Shown piece by piece: positions 42,093-51,274 of a DNA stretch of 64,000 bases. Positions within the stretch are counted from its first letter, which is position 1, and every line of letters starts with the position of its first letter. Source of the stretch: Bacteroidales bacterium (lineage in GTDB: Bacteria > Bacteroidota > Bacteroidia > Bacteroidales > F082); assembly GCA_023229135.1 (NCBI GenBank), contig JALNZT010000007.1, forward strand, positions 73,225 to 137,224, written 5' to 3'. Below the pieces are notes generated by a model. It searched no databases, was not told the DNA's origin, and worked only from the letters and a program-made list of their open reading frames with translations. A program made the translations under genes and the position numbers.

Positions 42093-43394
42093 ATGATTTG
42101 GATTGAACTACTTATCGTACTTTTATTTATATTTATTGGAGCAAGGATTGGCGGCATTGCCATAGGTTATGCCGGTGGTGCCGGAGTAATTGTGCTGACT
42201 ATGGGTTTTGGCTTGGAAGCCGGCTCCATTCCTGTTGATGTAATTTTAATTATCATGGCCGTAATTGCTTCTATTGCTGCCATGCAAAATGCGGGAGGTT
42301 TAAATTATTTGGTAAACTTGTCAGACTACTTACTACGAAAAAACCCAAAACACATCACTTTTTTGTCTCCCGCGGTAACCTATTTCATGACCTTGCTGTC
42401 GGGAACCGGTCATACGGTTTACGCTACGCTACCTGTAATTGTAGAGGTGTCTAAGGTGGGCAATGTGCAGCCATCCCGTCCGTTAAGCATATCTGTTGTT
42501 GCTTCGCAAATAGCCATTACTGCCTCACCCATATCCGCCGCCGTAGTCATATTTGCTGATTATTTAGAGCCTTTTGGAGTTTCGTATTTAGAATTACTGG
42601 CCATTGCCATTCCCACTACTATTTTGGCTGTTACAGGTGGCGCTTTTATGTCTAACTTCCTGGCTAAACCACTTGACGAAGACCCTGCATATTTAGAAAG
42701 GAAAGCCAAAGGTTTAATAAAGCAGGAGGCTTCCGAAAAACAAAAAGATTCGAAAGAAGCAAAACGTGCTGTAGTGATTTTTTTGGTGGCCATCATCTTC
42801 GTTGTAGCTTATGCCACGCTAACTTCCGATAAATTAAGGCTAATTACAAATGTTCCTATCTCGCGCAATGAGGCTATTATCGCCATTATGCTTTTGGCGG
42901 CAGGTGTTACAGCCGTAGTTTGCAAAATTGACATCGCTAAAGTTACCAGCATGTCCACTTTTAAATCGGGCATGAGCGCCTGTATTTGTGTTTTGGGCGT
43001 AGCTTGGCTTGGCGATACCTTTGTAAGCAATCATATTGACGAAATTAAGGAGGCTGCAGGAGGTTTATTAAACGAATATTCGTGGCTGCTGGCAGTGGTC
43101 TTGTTTTTTGCCAGCATGCTTCTTTACTCGCAGGCAGCTACCACGGTAGCACTTATGCCTGCCGCGCTTTCGTTGGGGGTTAGCCCTGTGGCAGCTATTG
43201 CATCCTTTGCAGCGGTAAGTGCCTTGTTTGTGCTACCTACTTATCCCACACTTATTGCCGCAGTGGAGATGGACGATACCGGCACCACAAAAATAGGGAA
43301 GTATATTTTTAACCATCCCTTTTTAATACCGGGTGTTGTAACCATCGCATTAAGCGTCATGTTCGGATTTATAATTGGTGGTATAGTACTGTAA
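42093..43394 (+). CDS. Anaerobic C4-dicarboxylate transporter, Dcu family
   Basis: A 433-residue inner-membrane transporter with about 10-12 helices. FIGARIGGIAIGYAGGAGV at the N-terminus, LSGTGHTVYATLPVI, SPISAAVVIF and the C-terminal LPTYPTLIAAVEMDDTGTTKIGKY are Dcu (DcuA/DcuB) family signatures. It exchanges fumarate, aspartate or malate for succinate during anaerobic growth. DcuA and DcuB cannot be separated here. It heads the operon with aspA and frdCAB, so an aspartate/succinate antiport role is likely. A promoter and a Crp/Fnr-like box precede it. Confidence 0.9.
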   Translation: MIWIELLIVLLFIFIGARIGGIAIGYAGGAGVIVLTMGFGLEAGSIPVDVILIIMAVIASIAAMQNAGGLNYLVNLSDYLLRKNPKHITFLSPAVTYFMTLLSGTGHTVYATLPVIVEVSKVGNVQPSRPLSISVVASQIAITASPISAAVVIFADYLEPFGVSYLELLAIAIPTTILAVTGGAFMSNFLAKPLDEDPAYLERKAKGLIKQEASEKQKDSKEAKRAVVIFLVAIIFVVAYATLTSDKLRLITNVPISRNEAIIAIMLLAAGVTAVVCKIDIAKVTSMSTFKSGMSACICVLGVAWLGDTFVSNHIDEIKEAAGGLLNEYSWLLAVVLFFASMLLYSQAATTVALMPAALSLGVSPVAAIASFAAVSALFVLPTYPTLIAAVEMDDTGTTKIGKYIFNHPFLIPGVVTIALSVMFGFIIGGIVL

Positions 43395-43453
43395 TATAAA
43401 TGTTTATAGCCTCTAAGTAGGCTTGCGAATTTAATCATTTAAAAAAGAAGATT

Positions 43454-44875
43454 ATGGAATATAGAATAGAAGAAGATTTATTAGGTAAACTGGAAATTGG
43501 CGAGGATGCGTATTATGGCATCCATACACAACGGGCCATCAATAATTTTACTATCTCGAAGACAAAGATTAGTGACTATCCGTTTTTTATCAACGGCTTG
43601 GTAACGACTAAAAAAGCCTGTGCTTATGCTAACAAGGAAATTGGATCACTTGCTGCCGACAAAGCGGATATGATCATCGCAGCATGTGATGAAATATTGG
43701 GAAATTTGGGTAAATACGCGCAGCATTTTCCTATTGATATTTTTCAGGGAGGCGCCGGCACTTCTACGAATATGAATGTGAATGAGGTGATTGCCAATGT
43801 GGGTCTGGTTACAAACGGCCATGCCAAGGGCAGTTACGATATTTTGAATCCCAATGGGCATGTTAACAAATCGCAATCTACCAACGACGCGTACCCTACT
43901 GGTTTTCGGGTAGCCATTTATCATTACATGAACCATCTTTTAGAAAAAGTGAACCTTCTTACCACACAACTCGATAGGAAGAGTGCCGAATTTGAAAAAG
44001 TATTGAAGATGGGCAGAACGCAACTGCAGGATGCCGTACCCATGAGTTTGGGCGATGAATTTTCGGCCTGGAGCACAAACCTTAAGGAGGAAACCACAAA
44101 TCTAAAGCGCATCAGAGATATGATACTGCCCGTAAATCTCGGCGGAACAGCCATTGGTACAGGCGTAAATGCACCCAATGGATTTACGGAGCTCTCCATA
44201 GGTTATTTGCAAAAATTTACCCGGGCAAGTTTTGTCGAGGCAGTTTGCCTTATCGAAGCTACTTCTGATAGTGGCGATTATCTCATGATTTCTGCCGCAT
44301 TAAAGAGAACAGCGGTTAAGATTTCTAAAATATGCAACGATCTGCGCTTATTGTCTTCAGGGCCACGATGTGGATTGAACGAGATAAACCTGCCCGAAGT
44401 ACAGGCCGGATCTTCCATTATGCCCGCCAAGGTAAATCCGGTTATCCCCGAAGTGGTAAATCAGGTTTGCTTTAAGATCATCGGAAATGATGTCGCTGTT
44501 ACCTTTGCCGCAGAGGCAGGGCAGCTGCAACTGAATGTGATGGAACCTGTTATCGCACAGTGCATCTTCGAATCCGTTGAGCTGCTATCCAATGCGGTTG
44601 TTACTTTGACCGAAAAATGTATTGCCGGCATAACAGCAAATGCAGCACGTACAAACGAGATGGTTTATAATTCCGTTGGCCTGATCACTTTTTTAAACCC
44701 TTTTATCGGACATGATATGGGTGATAAAATCGGTAAAGAAGCCATTAAAACAGGTAAAAGCATTCAGGAGCTTGTCCTTGAGAAAAAACTACTAACGGAA
44801 GAGGAACTTGAAAACATTTTGAGTCCTGAGAATTTAATGAACCCCAATTATACCGCAATATTACATAAGAAATAG
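43454..44875 (+). CDS. aspA: Aspartate ammonia-lyase
   Basis: A 473-residue enzyme of the fumarase/aspartase superfamily. EEDLLGKLEIGEDAYYGIHTQRA at the N-terminus is specific to aspartase; GGAGTSTNMNVNEVIAN, the flexible active-site loop signature GSSIMPAKVNP at 319-329 and TSDSGDYL follow. It deaminates L-aspartate to fumarate and ammonia in the cytoplasm. Adjacent Dcu (import) and Frd (fumarate reduction) make the pathway direction clear. Confidence 0.95.
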   Translation: MEYRIEEDLLGKLEIGEDAYYGIHTQRAINNFTISKTKISDYPFFINGLVTTKKACAYANKEIGSLAADKADMIIAACDEILGNLGKYAQHFPIDIFQGGAGTSTNMNVNEVIANVGLVTNGHAKGSYDILNPNGHVNKSQSTNDAYPTGFRVAIYHYMNHLLEKVNLLTTQLDRKSAEFEKVLKMGRTQLQDAVPMSLGDEFSAWSTNLKEETTNLKRIRDMILPVNLGGTAIGTGVNAPNGFTELSIGYLQKFTRASFVEAVCLIEATSDSGDYLMISAALKRTAVKISKICNDLRLLSSGPRCGLNEINLPEVQAGSSIMPAKVNPVIPEVVNQVCFKIIGNDVAVTFAAEAGQLQLNVMEPVIAQCIFESVELLSNAVVTLTEKCIAGITANAARTNEMVYNSVGLITFLNPFIGHDMGDKIGKEAIKTGKSIQELVLEKKLLTEEELENILSPENLMNPNYTAILHKK

Positions 44876-44928
44876 GGAGCACATTACAACGTAATCCTTA
44901 CTCATTAACCTAAACTAAATGAATAATC

Positions 44929-45588
44929 ATGAGCATGTTTTTTAAAAAAAGTATTATGGCGGGGACAGGTTTGTTCCTGAGTATTTTCCTAATCGTTCAT
45001 CTTTCGGCCAACTGCCTGTTGCTATTGCCCGAGTCGATGGCAAGGGAACTTTACAATGCCTATTCTACTATCCTGCGCGAAAGTATAGTAATAACCATTG
45101 TGGCCTACCTGCTATACCTTTCCATTATCCTTCATGTGGTATATGCTGCCATCGTCACCTATAAAAACTACAAGGCTTCACCGGACAGATATATGATGAA
45201 CCATACGAACGAAACTAGTAGCTGGAGCTCCCAAAATATGGGTTTGCTGGGTGTTTTTATATTGCTTTTCATCGTGATTCACATGGCCAATTTCTGGGCC
45301 AGAATAAAATTAGGTCTTGGCGATGGCGTGGGATTTGACGCAGCAGGCAACCTGGATGTATATGAGGTAACTTATAGCTTATTCCAGAATATATATTTCG
45401 TTGTGTTTTATTCCATCATGATGATACCTTTAGGCCTCCACCTCAACCATGCGCTCAAAAGTGCTTTCAAAACTCTGGGCTTTTACCACAAAAAGGGACT
45501 GAGGGTGTTGGCTAAAATATCCCTTGTTTATGCGGTGGTGATAGCCGTAGGCTTTGGCATTATTCCATTAATTGTGTATTTAAAATAA
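44929..45588 (+). CDS. frdC: Fumarate reductase / succinate dehydrogenase cytochrome b subunit
   Basis: A 219-residue membrane subunit with five helices and conserved histidines (VHLSANC, LHVVYA, IHMANFW, LHLNHAL) that fit a di-heme cytochrome b of the Wolinella-type menaquinol:fumarate reductase. It anchors FrdAB to the inner membrane and oxidises menaquinol. It precedes frdA by 10 bases. Whether it operates as Frd or Sdh in vivo is inferred from the aspA/dcu context. Confidence 0.9.
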   Translation: MSMFFKKSIMAGTGLFLSIFLIVHLSANCLLLLPESMARELYNAYSTILRESIVITIVAYLLYLSIILHVVYAAIVTYKNYKASPDRYMMNHTNETSSWSSQNMGLLGVFILLFIVIHMANFWARIKLGLGDGVGFDAAGNLDVYEVTYSLFQNIYFVVFYSIMMIPLGLHLNHALKSAFKTLGFYHKKGLRVLAKISLVYAVVIAVGFGIIPLIVYLK

Positions 45589-45598
45589 ATTTAAACAG

Positions 45599-47509
45599 AT
45601 GAAATTAGATTCAAAAATACCTGAAGGCAGGCTGGAAGATAAATGGTCGAATTATCAATTGAAATCCCGTTTGATCAATCCTGCCAATAAAAAGAAACTC
45701 AATGTTATTGTTGTTGGTGCAGGCCTGGCCGGATCGGGTGCTGCCGCTACTTTGGCCGAGCTGGGCTACGATGTGCAATGTTTTTGCTATCAAGACTCGG
45801 CACGCCGGGCACATTCCGTGGCTGCACAAGGCGGCATGAACGCTGCAAAGAACTATCAACATGATGGCGATAGCGTTTTCCGGATGTTTTATGATGCCTT
45901 AAAAGGAGGTGACTTCAGATCGCGCGAGGCTAACACCTATCGCCTTGCCGAACTTTCAGCGCCTTTGATAGACCACTATGTGCAGCAGGGCGTTCCTTTT
46001 GCGCGTGAATATGGCGGCGTACTGATCAACCGAAGCTTTGGCGGTGTGCAGGTGGAACGCACCTTTTATGCGCGCGGACAAACCGGCCAGCAGCTTGTTT
46101 TGGCTGCTTACTCTCAATTGTATAAAATGGTAAGGGCCAAAAAAGTCAAGATGATGGTCAGACACGAGATGCTGGATTTGGTGCTTATCGATGGAAAAGC
46201 AAAAGGTATTATAGCAAGAGATCTTGTAACAGGACAGATCAAACGCTTTGCTGCTGACGCCGTTGTGCTTGCTACAGGCGGCTATTCGCGGGTGTTTAGA
46301 CTGTCAACCCTGGCAATTGGGTGCAATGGAAGTGCTATTTGGAAAGCGCATAAAAGAGGTGCTTATTTCGCTGCACCCAGTTTTACGCAGATACATCCCA
46401 CCGCGCTTCCGCAGACCAGCGACTCACAATCCAAACTTACCTTAATGTCGGAATCCTTGCGTAATGACGGTCGAATATGGGTGCCAAAAGATAAAAATGA
46501 CACCAGAAATGGTAACGACATACCCGAAGAAGAGCGTGATTACTACTTAGAAAGGCGCTATCCCAGTTTTGGTAACCTGGCGCCGCGCGATATTTCCTCG
46601 CGCGCTGCAAAGGAACGCATAGATGCCGGACATGGTGTTGGAAACTTAAAAAATGCGGTTTACCTGGATTTTAAACATGCCATCGAACGTTTTGGCCGCG
46701 ACGTTATTGAAGATCGCTATGGCAACCTGTTTAGCATGTACAAAAAAATTACAGGTATTGATGCCTACAAAGAACCAATGAAAATTTCGCCGGCAGCCCA
46801 CTTCTCTATGGGAGGACTTTGGGTTGACTACGAGCTAATGACTACTATCCCAGGTCTTTATGCTATAGGCGAATGCAACTATGCCGATCACGGTGCTAAC
46901 CGCTTAGGCGCCAATTCACTGCTGCAAGCCAGTATCGACGGTTATTTCATATTGCCCAACACCATCAATAATTATTTGGAAGATGCCTTAAAGCAAGATC
47001 ATCCAGGCGTGGATCATCCGGAGTTTGACAAAGTAGAAAAGGAAGTTAAAAGCCAGATAGAGAAGATTATGGCTGTTAAAGGCAGCAGAACAGTAGATGA
47101 TTTTCACCGGGAGCTTGGCAAGGTAATGTGGCAAGAATGTGCCATGAGCCGTAACAAGCAAGGCTTAGAACGTGCCATAGTTCAAATTAAACAAATCCAT
47201 GCCGAATTTTGGAAAGAGGTGAGGGTAACAGGCACTGACAATGAAATGAATTCGGAACTGGAAAAGGCTTTACGTTTGGCTGATTTTATTGAATTATCCT
47301 TGCTGATGTGCACCGATGCACTGCAAAGAGACGAATCCTGCGGTGCTCACTTCAGAGAAGAATATCAAACCGAAGAAGGTGAGGCCGTGCGCAATGATGA
47401 AGACTTTGCTTATGTGTCGGCCTGGGAATATAATGCAGGTGATTTTATTCTGCACAAAGAAAAATTAGAATTTGAGTATGTACAGCCATCTGTGCGTAGT
47501 TATAAATAA
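45599..47509 (+). CDS. frdA: Fumarate reductase / succinate dehydrogenase flavoprotein subunit
   Basis: A 636-residue flavoprotein. The FAD Rossmann motif VVGAGLAGSGAAATLAELG at ~37-55, the covalent-FAD histidine in HSVAAQGGMNAA, the substrate-site segments QIHPTALPQ and HFSMGGLWVDY, and DHGANRLGANSLLQA are all present. It reduces fumarate to succinate using electrons from FrdB. Its stop is 7 bases before frdB. Confidence 0.95.
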   Translation: MKLDSKIPEGRLEDKWSNYQLKSRLINPANKKKLNVIVVGAGLAGSGAAATLAELGYDVQCFCYQDSARRAHSVAAQGGMNAAKNYQHDGDSVFRMFYDALKGGDFRSREANTYRLAELSAPLIDHYVQQGVPFAREYGGVLINRSFGGVQVERTFYARGQTGQQLVLAAYSQLYKMVRAKKVKMMVRHEMLDLVLIDGKAKGIIARDLVTGQIKRFAADAVVLATGGYSRVFRLSTLAIGCNGSAIWKAHKRGAYFAAPSFTQIHPTALPQTSDSQSKLTLMSESLRNDGRIWVPKDKNDTRNGNDIPEEERDYYLERRYPSFGNLAPRDISSRAAKERIDAGHGVGNLKNAVYLDFKHAIERFGRDVIEDRYGNLFSMYKKITGIDAYKEPMKISPAAHFSMGGLWVDYELMTTIPGLYAIGECNYADHGANRLGANSLLQASIDGYFILPNTINNYLEDALKQDHPGVDHPEFDKVEKEVKSQIEKIMAVKGSRTVDDFHRELGKVMWQECAMSRNKQGLERAIVQIKQIHAEFWKEVRVTGTDNEMNSELEKALRLADFIELSLLMCTDALQRDESCGAHFREEYQTEEGEAVRNDEDFAYVSAWEYNAGDFILHKEKLEFEYVQPSVRSYK

Positions 47510-47516
47510 GCATATT

Positions 47517-48260
47517 ATGAAAGTAACATTTAAAATTTGGAGGCAGGATAGCCCGAAAAGTAAAGGCGTCCTCAAATCATACGAAACCGATGGCATTAGC
47601 GAAGATATGTCGTTTTTAGAAGCTTTGGATCACCTCAACGAGATTCTTGTTGCTAAAAATGAAAAAGTAGTGGCTTTTGAATACGACTGCCGCGAAGGTA
47701 TTTGTGGCCAATGCGGCTTGTTTATCAATGGCAGGGCGCATGGTCCGCACGAACATACAACAGCCTGTCAATTACATATGCGTAGTTTTAAAGATGGCGA
47801 CACCATTGTAGTAGAACCCTGGCGCGCGGCTGCCTTTCCGATAATAAAAGATTTGGTAGTAGATCGTTCTGCCTTTGATAGAATCATAGAAAAGGGTGGT
47901 TATATTTCTGCGAAAACAGGAACAGCACCGGAAGCCAATGCTATGCTTATTCCCAAAGAAATTGCTGATGCTTCTATGGATGTGGCGGCCTGCATTGGCT
48001 GTGGAGCTTGTGTGGCGACTTGCAAAAATGCTTCGGCAGCTTTGTTTACCTCGGCCAAAATAAACCACCTCAACAAATTGCCTCAAGGCAAACCCGAACA
48101 GCATCGGCGCGTATTAGATATGACCGCACAAATGGAAGCTGAAGGCTTTGGTTCATGCACCCTCACCGGTGCTTGCGAGGTAGAATGCCCCGCCGGAATT
48201 TCTATCGCCAGTATCGCTGAAATGAATAACAGATACGTCAGAGCTAAGCTGCTCGGCTAA
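47517..48260 (+). CDS. frdB: Fumarate reductase / succinate dehydrogenase iron-sulfur subunit
   Basis: A 247-residue protein with a 2Fe-2S domain (CREGICGQCG and the later C in TTACQLH), then 4Fe-4S and 3Fe-4S motifs (CIGCGACVATC, SCTLTGACEVECP). It transfers electrons from the cytochrome b to FAD. ATG 47517 is chosen; an upstream in-frame codon would overlap the frdA end without adding conserved sequence. It is the last gene of the dcu-aspA-frdCAB run, 263 bases before the asparaginase. Confidence 0.95.
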   Translation: MKVTFKIWRQDSPKSKGVLKSYETDGISEDMSFLEALDHLNEILVAKNEKVVAFEYDCREGICGQCGLFINGRAHGPHEHTTACQLHMRSFKDGDTIVVEPWRAAAFPIIKDLVVDRSAFDRIIEKGGYISAKTGTAPEANAMLIPKEIADASMDVAACIGCGACVATCKNASAALFTSAKINHLNKLPQGKPEQHRRVLDMTAQMEAEGFGSCTLTGACEVECPAGISIASIAEMNNRYVRAKLLG

Positions 48261-48463
48261 ACGAAAGCGCAAAATCTCAACAAATGGCTGCTCAATATAT
48301 GCTCAATATATAATGAGCGCGAGTCATTTGAAGCACTATTTTCTTGGCGGAAATAAAATTCCGCAGCCTTGTACAGTGAAAAATTTCTGCTTATATAACT
48401 ATCATATATATAAGTAGTTAGTGAGCTGTATGAGCTTAAAAACGGGTTTGAAATTTTTTCCTA

Positions 48464-48483
48464 CTTGGATTATATTATCCAAG
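48464..48483. promoter_or_regulatory. Hairpin upstream of asparaginase
   Basis: CTTGGAT and ATCCAAG form a 7-bp perfect stem with a 6-base loop, 40 bases before the ansB start. Other short inverted repeats in the same gap: GCTCA...TGAGC at 48301-48318 and GCGGAA...TTCCGC at 48347-48364. None has a T tract, so regulation rather than termination is possible. Confidence 0.35.
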
Positions 48484-48523
48484 AGGATGATAAGCATTTA
48501 TTAACCTTTTAAAATTTAGTATT

Positions 48524-49597
48524 ATGAGAACACTTCATTTTTTTAAACAGGCATTTTTAGTTGTATTTATTGTGGGCTTCACCCATTTTAGTTTTGCACA
48601 AGGTAAAGATTTACCTAATGTAGTAATTCTTGCTACCGGCGGCACTATTGCCGGAACAGCTGAAGGTGCCGACCAGGCTGGCTACACCGCAGGACAGTTA
48701 GGCGTAACAACTATGATAGAATCAGTGCCGGGAATCCAAGAGCTGGCAAATTTGAAAGGCGAACAAATTTCTAACGTTGGTTCGCAGGATATGTCTATTG
48801 ATATTTGGCTTACTTTGGCCGATAGGATCAATACATTACTGGCTTCCAATGAGGTGGACGGTATTGTTATTACACATGGAACCGACACCCAAGAGGAAAC
48901 GGCTTACTTTTTAAACTTGGTCGTAAAAAGCGATAAACCCGTTGTTACGACTGGTGCCATGCGTCCGGCTACGGCCATAAGTGCCGAAGGTCCATTGAAT
49001 TTATATAATGCCGTGGCAGTAGCCGCCAGTCCTAAATCTATAGGAAAAGGAGTTATGGTGGTGATGAACGACCAAATTCACTCGGCCCATGATGCCACCA
49101 AGATAAGCACTACGGCAGTACAAAGTTTTATGTCGCCCGTTGAAGGCCAAATTGGTGGCGTTATCTATGGCAATATAGAATATTACAGGAGTCCATACAG
49201 CATCCACACCACAAAAAGCGAGTTTTCGGTCGAAGGAGTTATGGAGCTGCCACGCGTAGATATTATGTATGCATACGCCGATATGCCCGCCGATTTTATT
49301 GCTTATTCAATAAAAGCCGGTGCCAAAGGGATAGTGATTGCGGGTGTGGGCAATGGTAATATGAATGCCGCAACACTCGAAGCTGTTAAAAAGGCCACTG
49401 GACAAGGGATTGTTGTAGTTCGGAGTACGCGTCTGCCCTCAGGTGATGTGCTGCGCAATGCCGAAGTCAATGACGATGAATACGGTACTGTGGTTTCTGA
49501 CGAACTAAATCCTGCAAAAGCAAGGGTTTTGTTAATGCTGACCCTCTTGAAAGAAAGAAATATAGAAGAAATTCAGGAAATATTTTTTAATTACTAA
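48524..49597 (+). CDS. ansB: Type II (periplasmic) L-asparaginase
   Basis: A 357-residue amidase with a signal peptide (residues 1-25, ending FSFAQ). The first catalytic Thr is Thr41 in ATGGTIAG, the second triad HGTDTQEE at 118-125 (Thr120, Asp121), and TGAMRPATAIS follows. It hydrolyses asparagine to aspartate and ammonia in the periplasm, supplying substrate for the Dcu/AspA/Frd genes upstream. It is closed by a hairpin terminator. Confidence 0.95.
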   Translation: MRTLHFFKQAFLVVFIVGFTHFSFAQGKDLPNVVILATGGTIAGTAEGADQAGYTAGQLGVTTMIESVPGIQELANLKGEQISNVGSQDMSIDIWLTLADRINTLLASNEVDGIVITHGTDTQEETAYFLNLVVKSDKPVVTTGAMRPATAISAEGPLNLYNAVAVAASPKSIGKGVMVVMNDQIHSAHDATKISTTAVQSFMSPVEGQIGGVIYGNIEYYRSPYSIHTTKSEFSVEGVMELPRVDIMYAYADMPADFIAYSIKAGAKGIVIAGVGNGNMNAATLEAVKKATGQGIVVVRSTRLPSGDVLRNAEVNDDEYGTVVSDELNPAKARVLLMLTLLKERNIEEIQEIFFNY

Positions 49598-49637
49598 GGG
49601 TTTTCGCTTGGCTGCATAAATAATATACACACATAAC

Positions 49638-49665
49638 TAAAAGCGGATAATGAGTTGTCCGCTTT
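49638..49665 (+). terminator. Terminator after asparaginase
   Basis: AAAAGCGGA (49638-49646) pairs with TCCGCTTTT (49657-49665), a 9-bp stem with a 10-base loop; the T tract is only four long. Confidence 0.65.
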
Positions 49666-49765
49666 TACATCAATCTCTTTCTCTTAGTAGGGTTGGGGCA
49701 AGGAAGTGATTGTATTTACCGCGCTTTTATCCAAAGTTAATTATTCATCATAAAATTATACTATC

Positions 49766-50947
49766 ATGAAACGTAAAATATTTTTATTAGTTGTCTTAGC
49801 CATTGGTTTGAGCCTTAACGGTTTTGCCCAGTTCAAACAAGCCGATACCGTGTCTGTTTACAAATCAATTATACCATTAGAAAAACAAAATTTGTTGAGC
49901 AATGTGGACTTGATTGCCAATATGCAGTTTGTTCACAGAAGTGATTGGACTAATAGCGAATGGCAAAGCGCTGGCTTTAAGATGGAGCAATTTAGACTTG
50001 AAGCGCGCGGCTGGATTACCAAAAATTTATTTTTCAGATTCAGACATCGCTATACCAGTACCTTTGAGCCTCAGAGTATTGACAACATAATTAAAGGCGT
50101 TGACTTTGCTTATCTTACCTTAAAAATTAACGATAAGTGGTCTATCACCGCAGGCAAAACCTATGCGGATTGGGGAGGTATAGAATTTGATTTAAATCCT
50201 ATTGATATATATGCTTATTCCGATATTATTGAACAAGCCGACAACTTCCTTTCTGGAGTTGGTGTAACCTACAAAGTTACGCCAAATCATTCTTTTGGCC
50301 TGCAAATCCTCAATCCGCGTACTCAAACTGTAGAAGAAATTTATGGTGATAATGTTATTATAGGTGGCGACATTGAACCTGCCAAAGCTCCATGGGCAGG
50401 CGTGATAAACTGGCGAGGAAGTTTCTTTGATGGGAAAATCAATACTTTATGGCATTATTCTATTTTTAACGAGGCTAAACATGAGTATAAAAATTATATT
50501 GCCTTGGGTCAACAGTTAAATTTAAAAAAATGGACGATAAGCTACGATTATAAATTGAGCATAGAAGATATTGACCGTACCGGGATAATTAGACGTATTA
50601 TTCCAGCTGAAAATTTTGATATAACCTTGCGAAACACCCGCTACGAAAGCCATTGGCTAAGTGCTCAGTATCGTTTAAACCGGCAATGGCAACTAAGCCT
50701 GACCGCCTTTGTCGATTTTGTTTCCGTGAAAGACGAATTTGATACGTATCAAAAAGTACGGAACGCATACACATACATACCCGCCATAGAGCTTTTCCCG
50801 TGGAAAGATGTGAATCTTAAGTTCTTCGTTAATTATGTGGGCAGGGTATTCGACAACACTGATTTTACCAAGGAAAGATTGGGTGTTCCTAATTCTGACA
50901 CGGGCAGGTTATCAATTGGACTGATTACACCCTTGCATTTTCTCTAA
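49766..50947 (+). CDS. Outer-membrane porin (OprP/OprO-like)
   Basis: A 393-residue protein with a signal peptide (residues 1-21, ending FAQ) and about 16 amphipathic beta-strands. EQFRLEARGWITKNLFFRFRHRY and DFAYLTLKINDKWSITAGKTYADWGGIEFD resemble Bacteroidetes porins related to OprP/OprO. The C-terminus ends in TPLHFL, with the terminal aromatic-rich strand typical of outer-membrane barrels. Adjacent to ansB, it probably admits asparagine/aspartate or exports succinate; that specificity is inference. Confidence 0.8.
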   Translation: MKRKIFLLVVLAIGLSLNGFAQFKQADTVSVYKSIIPLEKQNLLSNVDLIANMQFVHRSDWTNSEWQSAGFKMEQFRLEARGWITKNLFFRFRHRYTSTFEPQSIDNIIKGVDFAYLTLKINDKWSITAGKTYADWGGIEFDLNPIDIYAYSDIIEQADNFLSGVGVTYKVTPNHSFGLQILNPRTQTVEEIYGDNVIIGGDIEPAKAPWAGVINWRGSFFDGKINTLWHYSIFNEAKHEYKNYIALGQQLNLKKWTISYDYKLSIEDIDRTGIIRRIIPAENFDITLRNTRYESHWLSAQYRLNRQWQLSLTAFVDFVSVKDEFDTYQKVRNAYTYIPAIELFPWKDVNLKFFVNYVGRVFDNTDFTKERLGVPNSDTGRLSIGLITPLHFL

Positions 50948-50961
50948 CGATTGCGTTAAGG

Positions 50962-51008
50962 GCAGAGTCGCTGCATGCAACGGCTCTGTCGGCATGCAAC
51001 TGCTCTAC
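50962..51008. repeat. REP-like palindrome copy B, followed by a half repeat
   Basis: GCAGAGTCG (50962-50970) pairs imperfectly with CGGCTCTGT (50981-50989) around TGCATGCA; then a second GGCATGCAACTGCTCTACC repeats the right half. Related to the element at 41807. The rest of the 327-base gap to 51274 shows no gene. Confidence 0.55.
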
Positions 51009-51274
51009 CTCCCAAATTAACCAAATTTATTTTATTTTCTAAAGATTTTAGACGGCGTTAAGACTAAAATGCTATTTTTACTCTTATTAAGGGGCTTCGC
51101 GTATCTAAAAGATATACATGGTAATGTTTCATATAGATTACAGAATGCCAGTATGATATATTATTTTTTAGAGTAAATGATATACAGAAGGCTTTAATAT
51201 ATGTAATTGATTTGCAGTTAGTTGTGAATTTTGCTTTGGGCTAAAATTTTAATTAAAATAACGGTATTACTTTG

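Noticed and set aside
48301..48364. Hairpins after frdB as a terminator
   Set aside because: Stems are only 5-6 bp and lack a T tract, so they were not called terminators.
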